Positions 52,637-63,945 are shown, counted from the first letter of the stretch. The stretch is DNA of 64,000 bases from Pseudomonas oryzihabitans (GCF_007665395.1 NZ_VDND01000005.1:284593-348592); one strand, 5' to 3'. A program made the numbers and translations. Notes: generated from the letters alone by a model not told the origin.

Positions 52637-53041
52637 GTGCTGTCCGCCTACCTCAGCGGCTTTCCCGCCTTTCTGCTCTACCTGCTGCTATCGCTGGCCC
52701 TGCTCGGGCTGTTCTGCGTGCTCTATGCCTGGCTCACGCCGCATCGTGAATGGCAGTTGATCCGTGCCGACGTGCCTGCCGCGGCCCTGGCCTTCGGTGG
52801 CAGCCTGCTCGGCTTCGTGCTGCCGCTGGCAGGTGCCATGCGGGTCGCGGTGAGCCTGACCGACTTCCTGATCTGGGCGCTCATCGCCCTGGTTACCCAG
52901 TTGCTGGCTTTCCAGCTCCTGCGCCTGGGGCTTCCCGGATTACCGAAGCGCCTGGCGGCGAACGAAATGGCCAGTGGCATCCTCGCCGCCTGCTTCGCCC
53001 TGGCCGTGGGCGTGCTCAACGCCGCCGCCATCACCGGTTGA
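52637..53041 (+). CDS. DUF350 membrane protein (YjfL-like)
   Basis: The 134-residue protein has four hydrophobic segments and the DUF350 pattern (FGGSLLGFVLPLAGA, SGILAACFALAVGVLNAA). GTG at 52637 has AAGGAG seven bases upstream. It is the first gene of a three-gene unit that matches the E. coli yjfL-yjfM-yjfC order. The molecular role is unknown; the family is often linked to envelope or polyamine-related genes. Confidence 0.9.
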   Translation: MLSAYLSGFPAFLLYLLLSLALLGLFCVLYAWLTPHREWQLIRADVPAAALAFGGSLLGFVLPLAGAMRVAVSLTDFLIWALIALVTQLLAFQLLRLGLPGLPKRLAANEMASGILAACFALAVGVLNAAAITG

Positions 53042-53050
53042 GGGGGCACG

Positions 53051-53605
53051 ATGAAACGCAGCAAGGGCCTGCGCCTGGTACTGCTGGGCGCCACGCCGCT
53101 GATCGTGACCGGTTGCAGCGACAAACCGGAGACCGGCTATCTGTATCGGCACCCGCTCGAGTGTCAGAGTGGCGGGGTATTCAAGGCAGGGCTGTGCGAG
53201 CAGGAATACGCCCGGGTGCTGGCCCTGCACCGGCAGATCGCCCCCCGCTACCGCGCCCAGGCCGACTGCGAGGCCGACTTCGGCGCCGGGCGCTGCCAGG
53301 TGGTCGAGCAGGTCCCGGGCACCTATGCGCCGCCGCTCGCCGGCTACCTGCTGGGTACGCTGCCGGTCACCGCCACCGGTTCCCAGGGGCAGCGGCTGGA
53401 CTGGCTGGAGCAACGCTTCCCCAGCGAGCCGCTCTACCAGGCGCTGGGTGACGACCATTTGCGCAGCAACTGCAACGAATACGTTGGGCGCCGCTCTGGG
53501 CCGCTGCTGGTCAGCACCGCCCTGACCCGGATCAGGCCGGCGCCCGCGGTCCAGCGCGGCGGCTTCGGGCTCAAGGCCTCGGCGCTCTGCTCCCAGGGCG
53601 GCTAG
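53051..53605 (+). CDS. DUF1190 lipoprotein (YjfM/YgiB-like)
   Basis: The 184-residue protein has a lipoprotein-type signal (LLGATPLIVTGC, Cys22) and many conserved cysteines (LECQSGG, GLCEQEY, ADCEADFG, RCQVVEQ, SNCNEY, ALCSQGG). It belongs to DUF1190. It lies 9 bp after the DUF350 gene and 3 bp before the glutathionylspermidine synthase-like gene. The function is unknown. Confidence 0.9.
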   Translation: MKRSKGLRLVLLGATPLIVTGCSDKPETGYLYRHPLECQSGGVFKAGLCEQEYARVLALHRQIAPRYRAQADCEADFGAGRCQVVEQVPGTYAPPLAGYLLGTLPVTATGSQGQRLDWLEQRFPSEPLYQALGDDHLRSNCNEYVGRRSGPLLVSTALTRIRPAPAVQRGGFGLKASALCSQGG

Positions 53606-53608
53606 GCC

Positions 53609-54763
53609 ATGCAGCGCATCTCCTTCAGCGAACGCCCCGACTGGCGCCAGCAGGCCGAGGCCCTGGGCTTCGCCTTCCATACCTTCGACGGCGAACCCTA
53701 TTGGGACGAGACCGCCGCCTACCGTTTCAGCCTGCGGCGGATCGAGGACGACGTCGAGGCGCCCACCGCCGAGCTGCACCAGCTGTGCCTGGCGCTGGTG
53801 GATCTCATCGTCGAGCGCGAGGACCTGCTGGAGCGGCTGCACATTCCACGCTTCTTCTGGGACCACCTGCGCATCAGCTGGCGCCGTCGCGAGCCCTCGC
53901 TCTATGGCCGGATGGACTTCTGCTACAGCGGCCAGGGTCCGGCCAAGCTGTTCGAACTCAACTACGACACCCCCACCTCGCTCTACGAGGCGGCCTATTT
54001 CCAGTGGCTGTGGCTGGAACAGCAGCGCGAACGCGGCGGGCTGCCCGCTGCGGCCGACCAGTACAACCTGATCCAGGAGCGGCTGATCGAAACCCTGGCC
54101 GACCTGGGGCTGCCGCAGCCGTTGTACCTGGCCGCGGTACGCGACTCCCTGGAGGATCGCGGCACCGTCGACTACCTGCGCGACTGCGCTATCCAGGCTG
54201 GGCTGGATGCCCGCTTCCTGGCCATCGAGGATATCGGCCTGGAGCGCTCGGGCACCTTCGTCGACCTCCAGGGCCATTCCATCTTCAGCCTGTTCAAGCT
54301 CTACCCCTGGGAGCACCTGCTGGAAGACGCCTTTGGCTTGGCCATCCCGGCCAGCGGTACCCGCTTCGTCGAGCCGCCCTGGAAGGCGCTGCTGAGCAAC
54401 AAGGGCATCCTGGCGCTGCTCTGGGAGCAGCACCCGGGGCATCCCAACCTGCTACCGGCCTTTTTCGATACCGGACCTCGTGCCACGCTGCCACCGGGCT
54501 GGGTGCGCAAGCCGCTGTTCTCCCGCGAGGGCGCCAACGTGAGCCTGCATGCCAGCGATGGTCGCCGGGCAGCGGTAGCCGGGCCCTATGGCGGGGCGAC
54601 CATTCGCCAGGCCTGCCAGCCACTGCCTTGCTTCGCCGGCCACTACCCGGTGCTGGGTAGCTGGGTGGTGGGTGATAGGGCCTGCGGCCTGGGCATCCGC
54701 GAGGATCGCTCGCTGATCACTCAGGACAGCTCGCGCTTCCTGCCGCATTTTATCCTCGACTGA
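53609..54763 (+). CDS. Glutathionylspermidine synthase-like protein (YjfC/YgiC type)
   Basis: The 384-residue ATP-grasp-type protein resembles the C-terminal amide-ligase domain of glutathionylspermidine synthase: NYDTPTSLYEAAYFQW near residue 118, EPPWKALLSNKGILALLWEQHPGHPNLL near 255, and FSREGANVSL near 310. YjfC-type proteins are peptide-spermidine ligase-like without the amidase half; the substrate is unsettled. It forms the last gene of a unit with the DUF350 and DUF1190 genes. Confidence 0.92.
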   Translation: MQRISFSERPDWRQQAEALGFAFHTFDGEPYWDETAAYRFSLRRIEDDVEAPTAELHQLCLALVDLIVEREDLLERLHIPRFFWDHLRISWRRREPSLYGRMDFCYSGQGPAKLFELNYDTPTSLYEAAYFQWLWLEQQRERGGLPAAADQYNLIQERLIETLADLGLPQPLYLAAVRDSLEDRGTVDYLRDCAIQAGLDARFLAIEDIGLERSGTFVDLQGHSIFSLFKLYPWEHLLEDAFGLAIPASGTRFVEPPWKALLSNKGILALLWEQHPGHPNLLPAFFDTGPRATLPPGWVRKPLFSREGANVSLHASDGRRAAVAGPYGGATIRQACQPLPCFAGHYPVLGSWVVGDRACGLGIREDRSLITQDSSRFLPHFILD

Positions 54764-54822
54764 CGAGAGTAGAGGCGCCGGCTCCTATAGCCTGGCTGTC
54801 CGACCCGAGAGCCAGGCTAATA

Positions 54823-54903
54823 CCGTAATGAAATCGATACTCTGTTTCTAAAACGTTACGGCTGGTGAAGGGCTAGCTGACATCCGTATCGATTTCGCTA
54901 CAG
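54823..54903. promoter_or_regulatory. Inverted 18-bp repeat upstream of gcvH (candidate GcsR sites)
   Basis: CCGTAATGAAATCGATAC at 54823-54840 and its inverted partner at 54886-54903 (CTGTAGCGAAATCGATAC on the minus strand) agree at 15 of 18 positions. The right copy fits the recalled GcsR pattern TGTAACG-N4-CGTTCCG at 11 of 14 bases. A third, weaker GTAACG half site lies between them (CGTTACGG at 54854-54861). The position about 50-130 bp upstream of the sigma-54 promoter is normal for an enhancer. Confidence 0.6.
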
Positions 54904-54953
54904 ACGCCTTTGGGAGTCGAGCTTAAACCCCTGAAATAGCTGGCTTTTATTAC

Positions 54954-54969
54954 TGGCACTGGCTTTGCA
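54954..54969 (+). promoter_or_regulatory. Sigma-54 promoter of the gcvHPT operon
   Basis: TGGCAC-N5-TTGCA is present with the GG and GC elements exactly ten bases apart, a perfect -24/-12 match. It lies 50 bp upstream of the gcvH start. It needs an enhancer-binding protein, for which the GcsR-like gene at 45366 is the natural candidate. Confidence 0.93.
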
Positions 54970-55018
54970 ATACGAGACCCATCTATCCATCAGGACAAAC
55001 GTCCGCAGGAGTCTGGCA

Positions 55019-55387
55019 ATGGGTCTGCGCTTTACCGAAGAACACGAGTGGCTGCGTCAGGAAGCCGATGGCAGCATCACCGTCGGCATCACCGACTATG
55101 CTCAGGATTCGCTTGGCGACCTGGTCTTCGTGCAACTGCCGGAGCTGCGCAGCTACGCCCAGGGCGATGAGGTCGCGGTGCTGGAATCGGTCAAGGCCGC
55201 CAGCAACATCACCATGCCGCTGGACGGCGAGGTGCTGGCCATCAACGAGGCACTCAATGATGCGCCCGAGACCATCAACAGCGATCCGCTGAGTGCCGGC
55301 TGGTTCTTCCGCTTCCAGCCCGCCAATGCCGAAGCCTTCGCCGCCCTGCTCGACGAAGCCGCCTATCAGCAACTGATCAAGGGGTAA
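55019..55387 (+). CDS. gcvH: Glycine cleavage system H protein
   Basis: The 122-residue lipoyl carrier has the lipoylation lysine Lys59 in ESVKAAS. It shuttles the aminomethyl group between GcvP and GcvT and electrons to the L protein. The start at 55019 has AGGAG nearby. It lies 7 bp before gcvP. The sigma-54 promoter upstream suggests glycine-inducible expression rather than housekeeping one-carbon supply, so this is probably the inducible copy. Confidence 0.95.
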   Translation: MGLRFTEEHEWLRQEADGSITVGITDYAQDSLGDLVFVQLPELRSYAQGDEVAVLESVKAASNITMPLDGEVLAINEALNDAPETINSDPLSAGWFFRFQPANAEAFAALLDEAAYQQLIKG

Positions 55388-55394
55388 GACCGCC

Positions 55395-58250
<2,856 letters not shown>

Positions 58251-58251
58251 G

Positions 58252-58298
58252 CCCTCACCCCCGGCCCCTCTCCCCCTGGGAGAGGGCTGGGGTGAGGG
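58252..58298. repeat. Palindromic repeat between gcvP and gcvT, copy 1
   Basis: The arms CCCTCACCCC and GGGGTGAGGG enclose an inner CCCTCTCCC / GGGAGAGGG pair. The same family is at 32960 and 58372. In the operon this could form an mRNA hairpin that changes gcvT levels or stabilises the upstream message. Confidence 0.8.
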
Positions 58299-58371
58299 AA
58301 AGCCCGACCCCCTCCTCTCGACGCGTAGTGAGGAAGGGCAAGGAGAGACCAGATTCCGAACACCTGCACTT

Positions 58372-58406
58372 CCCCCTCTCCCTCTGGGAGAGGGCTGGGG
58401 TGAGGG
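58372..58406. repeat. Palindromic repeat between gcvP and gcvT, copy 2
   Basis: A second, partly truncated copy (CCCCTCTCCC-TCT-GGGAGAGGG followed by CTGGGGTGAGGG), in the same orientation as copy 1. Confidence 0.75.
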
Positions 58407-58484
58407 AAAACCACATCACCGTCTTCCTGATCCTTTGGCAACAGCGCCTGGAATCAGGAAAGTCACCCGACACGGAGCCCCACC

Positions 58485-59594
58485 ATGTCCCTGCTCAAGA
58501 CTTCGCTGCACGCGCTGCACCTGGAACTCGGCGCCCGCATGGTGCCCTTCGCCGGCTACGAGATGCCGGTGCAATACCCGCTCGGCGTGCTCAAGGAGCA
58601 CCAGCACACCCGCGCCCAGGCCGGATTGTTCGACGTCTCCCACATGGGCCAGGTGCTGCTCGAAGGCGAGGCCGCCGCCGAAGCCCTGGAGACCCTGGTG
58701 CCGGTCGACATCATCGACCTGCCCAGCGGCATGCAGCGCTATGCCCTGCTGACCGACGACAACGGCGGCATCCTCGACGACCTCATGGTCGCCAACCTGG
58801 GCGATTGCCTCTACCTGGTGGTCAATGCCGCCTGCAAGGAAGCCGACCTCGCCCATCTGGAAAAGCATCTGGGCGATCGCTGCCAGGTGCTGCCGCAATT
58901 CGATCGCGCCCTGCTGGCCTTGCAGGGTCCGGCCGCCGCCGCGGTGCTGGCGCGCCTGGCACCGGAAGTGGCCGAGATGACCTTCATGCAGGTCCGCCGC
59001 GTGAAGCTACTGGACCAGCCCTGCATCGTCAGCCGCAGCGGCTACACCGGTGAAGACGGCTACGAGATCTCGGTGCCCAGCGCCGCGGCCGAGGCCCTGG
59101 CCCGCCGCCTGCTGGCCGAACCGGAAGTCGAGGCCATCGGCCTGGGCGCCCGTGACTCCCTGCGCCTGGAAGCCGGTCTCTGCCTCTATGGCCACGACAT
59201 GGACGCCGGCACCACGCCGGTGATGGCCAACCTGGGGTGGGCACTGTCCAAGGTCCGCCGTGAAGGCAACGGCCGCGCCGGTGGTTTCCCCGGCGCCGAG
59301 CGCATCTTCGCCGAGCAGCGCGACGGTGTGAGCCGCAAGCGCGTCGGCCTGCTGGTGCAGGAGCGGGTGCCGGTGCGCGAGGGCGCGGAACTGGTGGACG
59401 CCAATGGCGCCAGCATCGGCCGTGTCACCAGTGGCGGCTTTGGGCCGACCCTGGGCGCGCCGGTGGCCATGGGCTATGTCGACAGCGCCTTCGCCGCCCT
59501 GGATACCGAGTTGTTCGCCGTGGTGCGCGGCAAGCAGGTCCCGGTCAAGGTGGCCAAGACGCCCTTCGTGCCGCAGCGGTATTACCGCGGGTGA
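58485..59594 (+). CDS. gcvT: Aminomethyltransferase, T protein
   Basis: The 369-residue tetrahydrofolate-dependent enzyme of the glycine cleavage system has the N-terminal KTSLHALHLELGARMVPFAGYEMPVQY and VSRSGYTGEDGYEI near 185. It releases ammonia and forms methylene-THF from the aminomethyl-lipoyl group. It is the last gene of the gcv operon, with a 234-bp gap from gcvP filled by repeats. A palindromic repeat follows. Confidence 0.96.
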   Translation: MSLLKTSLHALHLELGARMVPFAGYEMPVQYPLGVLKEHQHTRAQAGLFDVSHMGQVLLEGEAAAEALETLVPVDIIDLPSGMQRYALLTDDNGGILDDLMVANLGDCLYLVVNAACKEADLAHLEKHLGDRCQVLPQFDRALLALQGPAAAAVLARLAPEVAEMTFMQVRRVKLLDQPCIVSRSGYTGEDGYEISVPSAAAEALARRLLAEPEVEAIGLGARDSLRLEAGLCLYGHDMDAGTTPVMANLGWALSKVRREGNGRAGGFPGAERIFAEQRDGVSRKRVGLLVQERVPVREGAELVDANGASIGRVTSGGFGPTLGAPVAMGYVDSAFAALDTELFAVVRGKQVPVKVAKTPFVPQRYYRG

Positions 59595-59601
59595 CCTGAG
59601 C

Positions 59602-59677
59602 GTTGGGCTTCGCGTTGCTCAACCCAACCTACGAAAGCCTGGCCCGTAGGTTGGGTTGAGCGCCAGCGAAGCCCAAC
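59602..59677. repeat. Palindromic element, GTTGGGCTTCG family, copy 3
   Basis: The same family as 38854 and 39007: GTTGGGCTTCG and CGAAGCCCAAC outer arms, CAACCCAACCTACG and CGTAGGTTGGGTTG inner arms, but the centre is different. It lies between convergent gcvT and the GST gene. Confidence 0.8.
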
Positions 59678-59683
59678 AGCGCC

Positions 59684-60298
59684 TCACACCAGCGGATAAT
59701 CCCGGAACACCGACAGGGCCTCCGCCTCGGCGGCCAGCGCCTCCAGCGTCGGGTAGTTACGCCGGTCGATCAGCCCCGGCAGGGCGAAGTGCAGGAAGGT
59801 CCAGGCCACCGCCGTGTCGATGGCGTCCTGACCGATACTGTCTTCAGCCAGCGGCGGACGCGGGCCCAGCCAGGCCTTGTCGAGGGCGCCACAGGCTGCG
59901 CGCAATTGCCCCTCCACGCGCTGCTGCCAGGGCGCATGACGTTTCTCTTCCGGCCGTAGGTCACGCTCGTACACCAGCTGCACCGCCTTCTCGGACAGGG
60001 CCAGCGCCAGGCCGCTGCGACTGAGGGCGGTTGCCCGGGCCGCGTGGCCGCTCGGCAGCAACTGCCGACTGCCGCAGGCGAGATGCTGGGCATAGTCCAG
60101 AATCAGCGACGAATCCATCAAGCGCTGACCATCCAGACAGATCAGCGTGGGTGCCTTGAGCACCGGATTGAAGCTGCGAAAGCGCTCGACTTCGCGAAAC
60201 AGTGAGATCTGGCGCAGTTCGAAGGGCAGAACCAGCAGGCGAAGGGAGATCGCGACCCGCCGCACATAGGGCGAGTCGAGCATGCCGATGAGTTGCAT
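59684..60298 (-). CDS. Glutathione S-transferase family protein
   Basis: The 204-residue protein has an N-terminal thioredoxin-like domain (MQLIGMLDSPYVRRVAISLRLL, with SPYVRR as the glutathione-site region; KAPTLICLDGQRLMDSSLILDY near 50-70) and a helical C-terminal domain. The substrate is unknown. It diverges from a LysR regulator with a parS-like site between them. Confidence 0.9.
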   Translation of the reverse strand: MQLIGMLDSPYVRRVAISLRLLVLPFELRQISLFREVERFRSFNPVLKAPTLICLDGQRLMDSSLILDYAQHLACGSRQLLPSGHAARATALSRSGLALALSEKAVQLVYERDLRPEEKRHAPWQQRVEGQLRAACGALDKAWLGPRPPLAEDSIGQDAIDTAVAWTFLHFALPGLIDRRNYPTLEALAAEAEALSVFRDYPLV

Positions 60299-60329
60299 GG
60301 GAGGCGTCCTGTCAGAAAGAGTGAATCCT

Positions 60330-60343
60330 GTTTCACGTGGAAC
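60330..60343. promoter_or_regulatory. parS-like sequence between GST and LysR genes
   Basis: GTTTCACGTGGAAC fits the degenerate ParB-site consensus GTTYCACGTGRAAC exactly and differs from Pseudomonas parS (GTTCCACGTGGAAC) at one base. No chance match is expected in a window this size. Most parS sites lie near oriC, so this could be one of the outlying sites. Confidence 0.55.
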
Positions 60344-60454
60344 GTCACCCGGTCTGTGTGTTTCACAGAGGATGCCGCTCTGGACGTGACATTACGGCTT
60401 CGGCGAAGATGCAACCAGCGAGAAAATCTGACCGGATTCGTAAGGAAGGCTTAC

Positions 60455-61375
60455 ATGTCGCGTGTGCCGCCGCTGAATGCCCTGCGCTGTTTCGAGGCGG
60501 TGTCACGCCTGGGGAGCGTCACCCGGGCAGCGGCCGAATTGCACCTCACCCACGCCGCGGTCAGCCAGCAGGTGAAGGGCCTGGAGCATCAGCTGGGCAT
60601 GGTGCTGTTCGAGCGTCGCGGGCGGGGCCTGGAGGTCACCGGCGACGGTCGCGTCTATGCGGGACAGGTTCGCCAACTGCTCGATGACCTGGGGGAGGCG
60701 ACCCGTCGGCTGCAGGCCCGGCCGCGGCGCAACGAACTGGTGTTCGCCACCTTTCCCTCCTTCGCCGCTCATTGGTTGCTACCGCGGCTGCCGCGCTTTC
60801 GCGCCCTGCATCCGGAGTACCGCATCCGTCTGCAGACCAGCCTGGACTTCCAGGACCTGCGCCAGGGCATGGTCGATATCGGGGTGCGCATGGGCGAGGG
60901 GCACTGGGATGGCCTGACGGCGCTGCGGCTGTTCCAGGACGATGTCCTGCTGGTGGCGGCGCCCGGCTACAACGGCGGGCGGTTGCCACGCAGCCTGGGA
61001 GAGGCGCTGGATCAGCCGCTGCTCTGTACCGAGGAGAATTGGCGTCATTGGGGGCCCGCCGCCGGGGCGGGGGAACGCAGCACCGATAGCGTTCTGGCGA
61101 TGAACGATTCCAACCTGGTGCTGGAAGCCTTGCGGCTCGGCCAGACCCTGGCGCTGGAACGCCGCAGCCTGGTGCAGGACGCCCTGGACGAAGGCCGGCT
61201 GGTCCAGCTCAGCCCCGTGGTGGCGCCCTATCCCTATGCCTACTGGCTGGTCTGGCCGGAACGGGCGGAGTCGGCGGAAAAGCAGGAGCGCTTCACCGCC
61301 TGGATCCAGGCCGAGGTCGCGAGCTACCTGGCCACGCTGGATACCCCGACGCCCAGGCCGGACGCCGGGGCGTGA
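60455..61375 (+). CDS. LysR-family regulator (GcvA-like)
   Basis: The 306-residue protein has an N-terminal helix-turn-helix with the GcvA-type PPLNALRCFEAVSRLGSVTRAAAELHLTHAAVSQQVKGLEHQLG. The ATG at 60455 has AAGGAAGG upstream. GcvA relatives control glycine cleavage in enterics, but here gcv is under sigma-54, so this is more probably a local regulator of the divergent GST gene. Confidence 0.92.
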   Translation: MSRVPPLNALRCFEAVSRLGSVTRAAAELHLTHAAVSQQVKGLEHQLGMVLFERRGRGLEVTGDGRVYAGQVRQLLDDLGEATRRLQARPRRNELVFATFPSFAAHWLLPRLPRFRALHPEYRIRLQTSLDFQDLRQGMVDIGVRMGEGHWDGLTALRLFQDDVLLVAAPGYNGGRLPRSLGEALDQPLLCTEENWRHWGPAAGAGERSTDSVLAMNDSNLVLEALRLGQTLALERRSLVQDALDEGRLVQLSPVVAPYPYAYWLVWPERAESAEKQERFTAWIQAEVASYLATLDTPTPRPDAGA

Positions 61376-61379
61376 GACG

Positions 61380-61571
61380 TCAGCGCAGCAGCAGCTTGCG
61401 CCGGCCGTCCGGCCAGACTTCCCAGAGTTGATCGTTGATACGCTGCACCTGGCTGGTGGTGCGTCTCATGGTGTTGATGGCGGCCCGCAGCGCCTGGCTG
61501 CTGGCGGTGTCGACATGGTTGCCGGTGCCGGTGCTCTCGGCCTTGGCGCGATCCATAGCTACAGTGTTCAT
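61380..61571 (-). CDS. Small hypothetical protein (63 residues)
   Basis: MNTVAMDRAKAES... QVQRINDQLWEVWPDGRRKLLLR: a small soluble, polar protein with a conserved-looking C-terminus. The GGAGG ribosome site seven bases upstream supports expression. No function is recognised. It ends 4 bp after the convergent LysR stop. Confidence 0.75.
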   Translation of the reverse strand: MNTVAMDRAKAESTGTGNHVDTASSQALRAAINTMRRTTSQVQRINDQLWEVWPDGRRKLLLR

Positions 61572-61732
61572 TGACGCCTCCCCGAGCTCGGCTGCAAACG
61601 GCGAAAGTGCCGTAGCCCAAGGACTGTCCCCCACCGGCAAGATTCCGCGTGCCCGCGAGCAGCCGTTCAAGCTGTGATCCACGTCCTGCGCGCGCTGTGG
61701 CCCATTGGGCGAATTGGCGCCAATGCCGGTTT

Positions 61733-61748
61733 CTGTACGGATATACAG
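61733..61748. promoter_or_regulatory. LexA-like SOS box upstream of topB
   Basis: CTGTACGGATATACAG fits the CTG-N10-CAG LexA pattern with the usual TATA-rich core. It is about 67 bp before the topB start and about 160 bp upstream of the divergent small gene. A 12-bp palindrome ATTGGCGCCAAT is nearby at 61713-61724. Confidence 0.6.
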
Positions 61749-61814
61749 ATTAGTCCTTGCGTGGGTCGCCCAGGCTTTGCATCCTGTGGCGATTCTTCTC
61801 GCGCGACGCCCGCC

Positions 61815-63779
61815 ATGCAGCTGTATCTCTGCGAAAAACCTTCCCAGGCCAAGGACATCGCCCGTGTCCTCGGTGCCACCCGCCGCGGCGAGGGCTGCCT
61901 GCAGGGACAGGGCGTCACCGTCACCTGGTGCATCGGCCACCTGCTGGAAACGGCGCCGCCGGATGCCTATGACGCTCGCTACAAGCGCTGGTCGCTGGAC
62001 GACCTGCCCATCGTCCCCGAGCAGTGGAAGCTGCAGGTCAAGAAGACTACCGGCAGCCAGTTCAAGGCAGTCAAGCGCCTGCTCGGCGAGGCCAGCGAGC
62101 TGGTGATCGCCACCGACGCCGACCGCGAAGGCGAGATGATCGCTCGCGAACTGGTGGAGCATTGCCGCTATCGCGGGCCAATTCGCCGGCTGTGGCTGTC
62201 GGCGCTGGACGACGTCTCCATCCGCCGGGCGCTGGCGGTGCTCAAGCCCGGTGCCGAGACCTATGGGCTGTACCAGTCGGCATTGGGGCGCTCGCGGGCC
62301 GACTGGCTGATCGGCATGAACATGAGTCGGCTGTTCACCCTGCTCGGGCGGCGCTCCGGCTACCAGGGCGTGCTCTCGGTCGGCCGGGTACAGACGCCGA
62401 CCCTGCGCCTGGTGGTGGACCGTGATCGCGCCATCGCCGCCTTCGTGCCGGTGCCCTTCTGGACCGTGGAGGCGACCCTGGACGCCGCGGGCAACCGCTT
62501 CCAGGCCCAGTGGCAACCGCCGGACACCGTCTGCGACGACCAGGGCCGCTGCCTCAAGCCGGAGGTGGCCCAGGCCGCCGCGCAGGCCATCGAGGCCGCG
62601 GGACAGGCGCGGCTGGTCAAGCTCAAGACCGAACGCATCCGCGAGGCGGCGCCCTTGCCCTTCGACCTGGGCACCCTGCAGGAAGTCTGCTCCAAGCGCC
62701 TCAACCTGGGCGCCCAGCAGACCCTGGACATCGCCCAGGCGCTCTACGAGACCCACAAGCTGGTCACCTATCCGCGTAGCGATTGCGGCTACCTGCCGCT
62801 GTCCCAGCACGCCGAGGCGCCCGCTCTGATCGCCGCGCTGCTGGGCGCCGACGGGAGCCTCGCGCAGCTGCGCGAGCATCTGGACGCCAGCCGCCGCTCG
62901 CGTGCCTGGAACGACGCCAAGGTCGGGGCCCACCACGGCATCATCCCCACCCTGGCCGCGCGCGACCTGGGTCGGCTGAGTCCGCAGGAACGCAACGTCT
63001 ATGGCCTGATCCGCGCGCGCTACCTCGCGCAATTCCTGCCGCAGCACGAATTCGACCGTACCCAGGCCGACTTCGAAGCCGGCGGCGAGCGCCTGCGCGC
63101 CACCGGCAAGCGCCTGGTGGAGCCGGGCTGGCGCCGCGCCCTGCCGGAAGCCCTGACCCCGCCCAAGGGCCGCGAGGCGCTGCCGCCCCAGGCCCTGCCC
63201 GAGTTGCGCGAAGGCGAGCAGTACCCGGTGGTCGAGGTGCGCTGCAAGGATCAGCTGACCCAGCCGCCCAAGCCCTTCACCGAGGGTGACCTGATCAAGG
63301 CGATGAAGAACGTCGCCAAGCTGGTGGAAGACCCGGCGCTCAAGCAGAAGCTCAAGGACACCACTGGCATCGGCACCGAGGCGACCCGGGCCGGGATCAT
63401 CCAGGGACTGCTGGACCGCGGCTACCTGGTCAAGCAGGGCAAGGCCCTGGCGGCGACGCCCGCCGCCTTCGGCCTGATCGACGCCGTCCCCCGCGCCATC
63501 GCCGATCCGGGCACCACGGCGCTCTGGGAGCAGGCGCTGGATAGGGTGCAGGAGGGCGAGCTGAGCCTGGCGGAGTTCGTCGCCAAGCAATCGGCCTGGA
63601 TGGGCAAGCAGGTGGAGCGCTGCTTGGGCCTGACCCTGACCATCAGCGGCCCACCACCGGCAGGCAAGGGCGCGCCCTGGAAGAAGAAGCGGCGTGCGGG
63701 TGGGGGCAAAGCGACGGCGAAGGCGAAGACGGGTAGCGCGCCGACGCGGGCGCGCAAGCCGCGGGTCAAGCCAGGCTGA
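61815..63779 (+). CDS. topB: DNA topoisomerase III
   Basis: The 654-residue type IA topoisomerase has the N-terminal Toprim (LYLCEKPSQAKDIARVL; ATDADREGEMIARE), SVGRVQTPTLRLVVDRD and the catalytic tyrosine Tyr319 in LVTYPRSDCGY. The C-terminus is a basic tail of Lys, Arg and Ala rather than zinc fingers. It resolves recombination and late replication intermediates. The start at 61815 gives the family N-terminus; the ribosome site is weak. A LexA-like box precedes it. Confidence 0.96.
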   Translation: MQLYLCEKPSQAKDIARVLGATRRGEGCLQGQGVTVTWCIGHLLETAPPDAYDARYKRWSLDDLPIVPEQWKLQVKKTTGSQFKAVKRLLGEASELVIATDADREGEMIARELVEHCRYRGPIRRLWLSALDDVSIRRALAVLKPGAETYGLYQSALGRSRADWLIGMNMSRLFTLLGRRSGYQGVLSVGRVQTPTLRLVVDRDRAIAAFVPVPFWTVEATLDAAGNRFQAQWQPPDTVCDDQGRCLKPEVAQAAAQAIEAAGQARLVKLKTERIREAAPLPFDLGTLQEVCSKRLNLGAQQTLDIAQALYETHKLVTYPRSDCGYLPLSQHAEAPALIAALLGADGSLAQLREHLDASRRSRAWNDAKVGAHHGIIPTLAARDLGRLSPQERNVYGLIRARYLAQFLPQHEFDRTQADFEAGGERLRATGKRLVEPGWRRALPEALTPPKGREALPPQALPELREGEQYPVVEVRCKDQLTQPPKPFTEGDLIKAMKNVAKLVEDPALKQKLKDTTGIGTEATRAGIIQGLLDRGYLVKQGKALAATPAAFGLIDAVPRAIADPGTTALWEQALDRVQEGELSLAEFVAKQSAWMGKQVERCLGLTLTISGPPPAGKGAPWKKKRRAGGGKATAKAKTGSAPTRARKPRVKPG

Positions 63780-63945
63780 GCGTGACGTAGAGGCGTTCGA
63801 GCACGGCATCGAGCCGGGTCAGGACGTCGTGGTTCCAGAAGCGTAGAACCCGGAAGCCTTGGGCTTGCAGCCAGGCATCACGCTCGCGATCGGCCGCGTT
63901 GCCCTGGTGCTGGCCCCCGTCCAGTTCGATCACTAGGTGTGATCT
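63771..63945 (-). pseudogene. DUF559-type nuclease-fold fragment, apparently truncated
   Basis: The reverse strand encodes LVIELDGGQHQGNAADRERDAWLQAQGFRVLRFWNHDVLTRLDAVLERL and a stop. This is the C-terminal half of a DUF559 endonuclease-like domain (VIELDGGQH and VLRFWN motifs). In complete proteins the preceding residues are a conserved RxxxPIG/VDF stretch. Here the bases beyond about 63945 read instead as unrelated sequence, so the gene appears broken or interrupted close to the window edge. It could also be a divergent intact protein, since only about 60 bases of the upstream part are visible. Confidence 0.6.

Noticed and set aside
61572..63809. Minus-strand open frame of more than 700 codons opposite topB
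   Set aside because: Only its last 63 codons (61380-61571) have a ribosome site and normal composition. The rest is the antisense shadow of topB.
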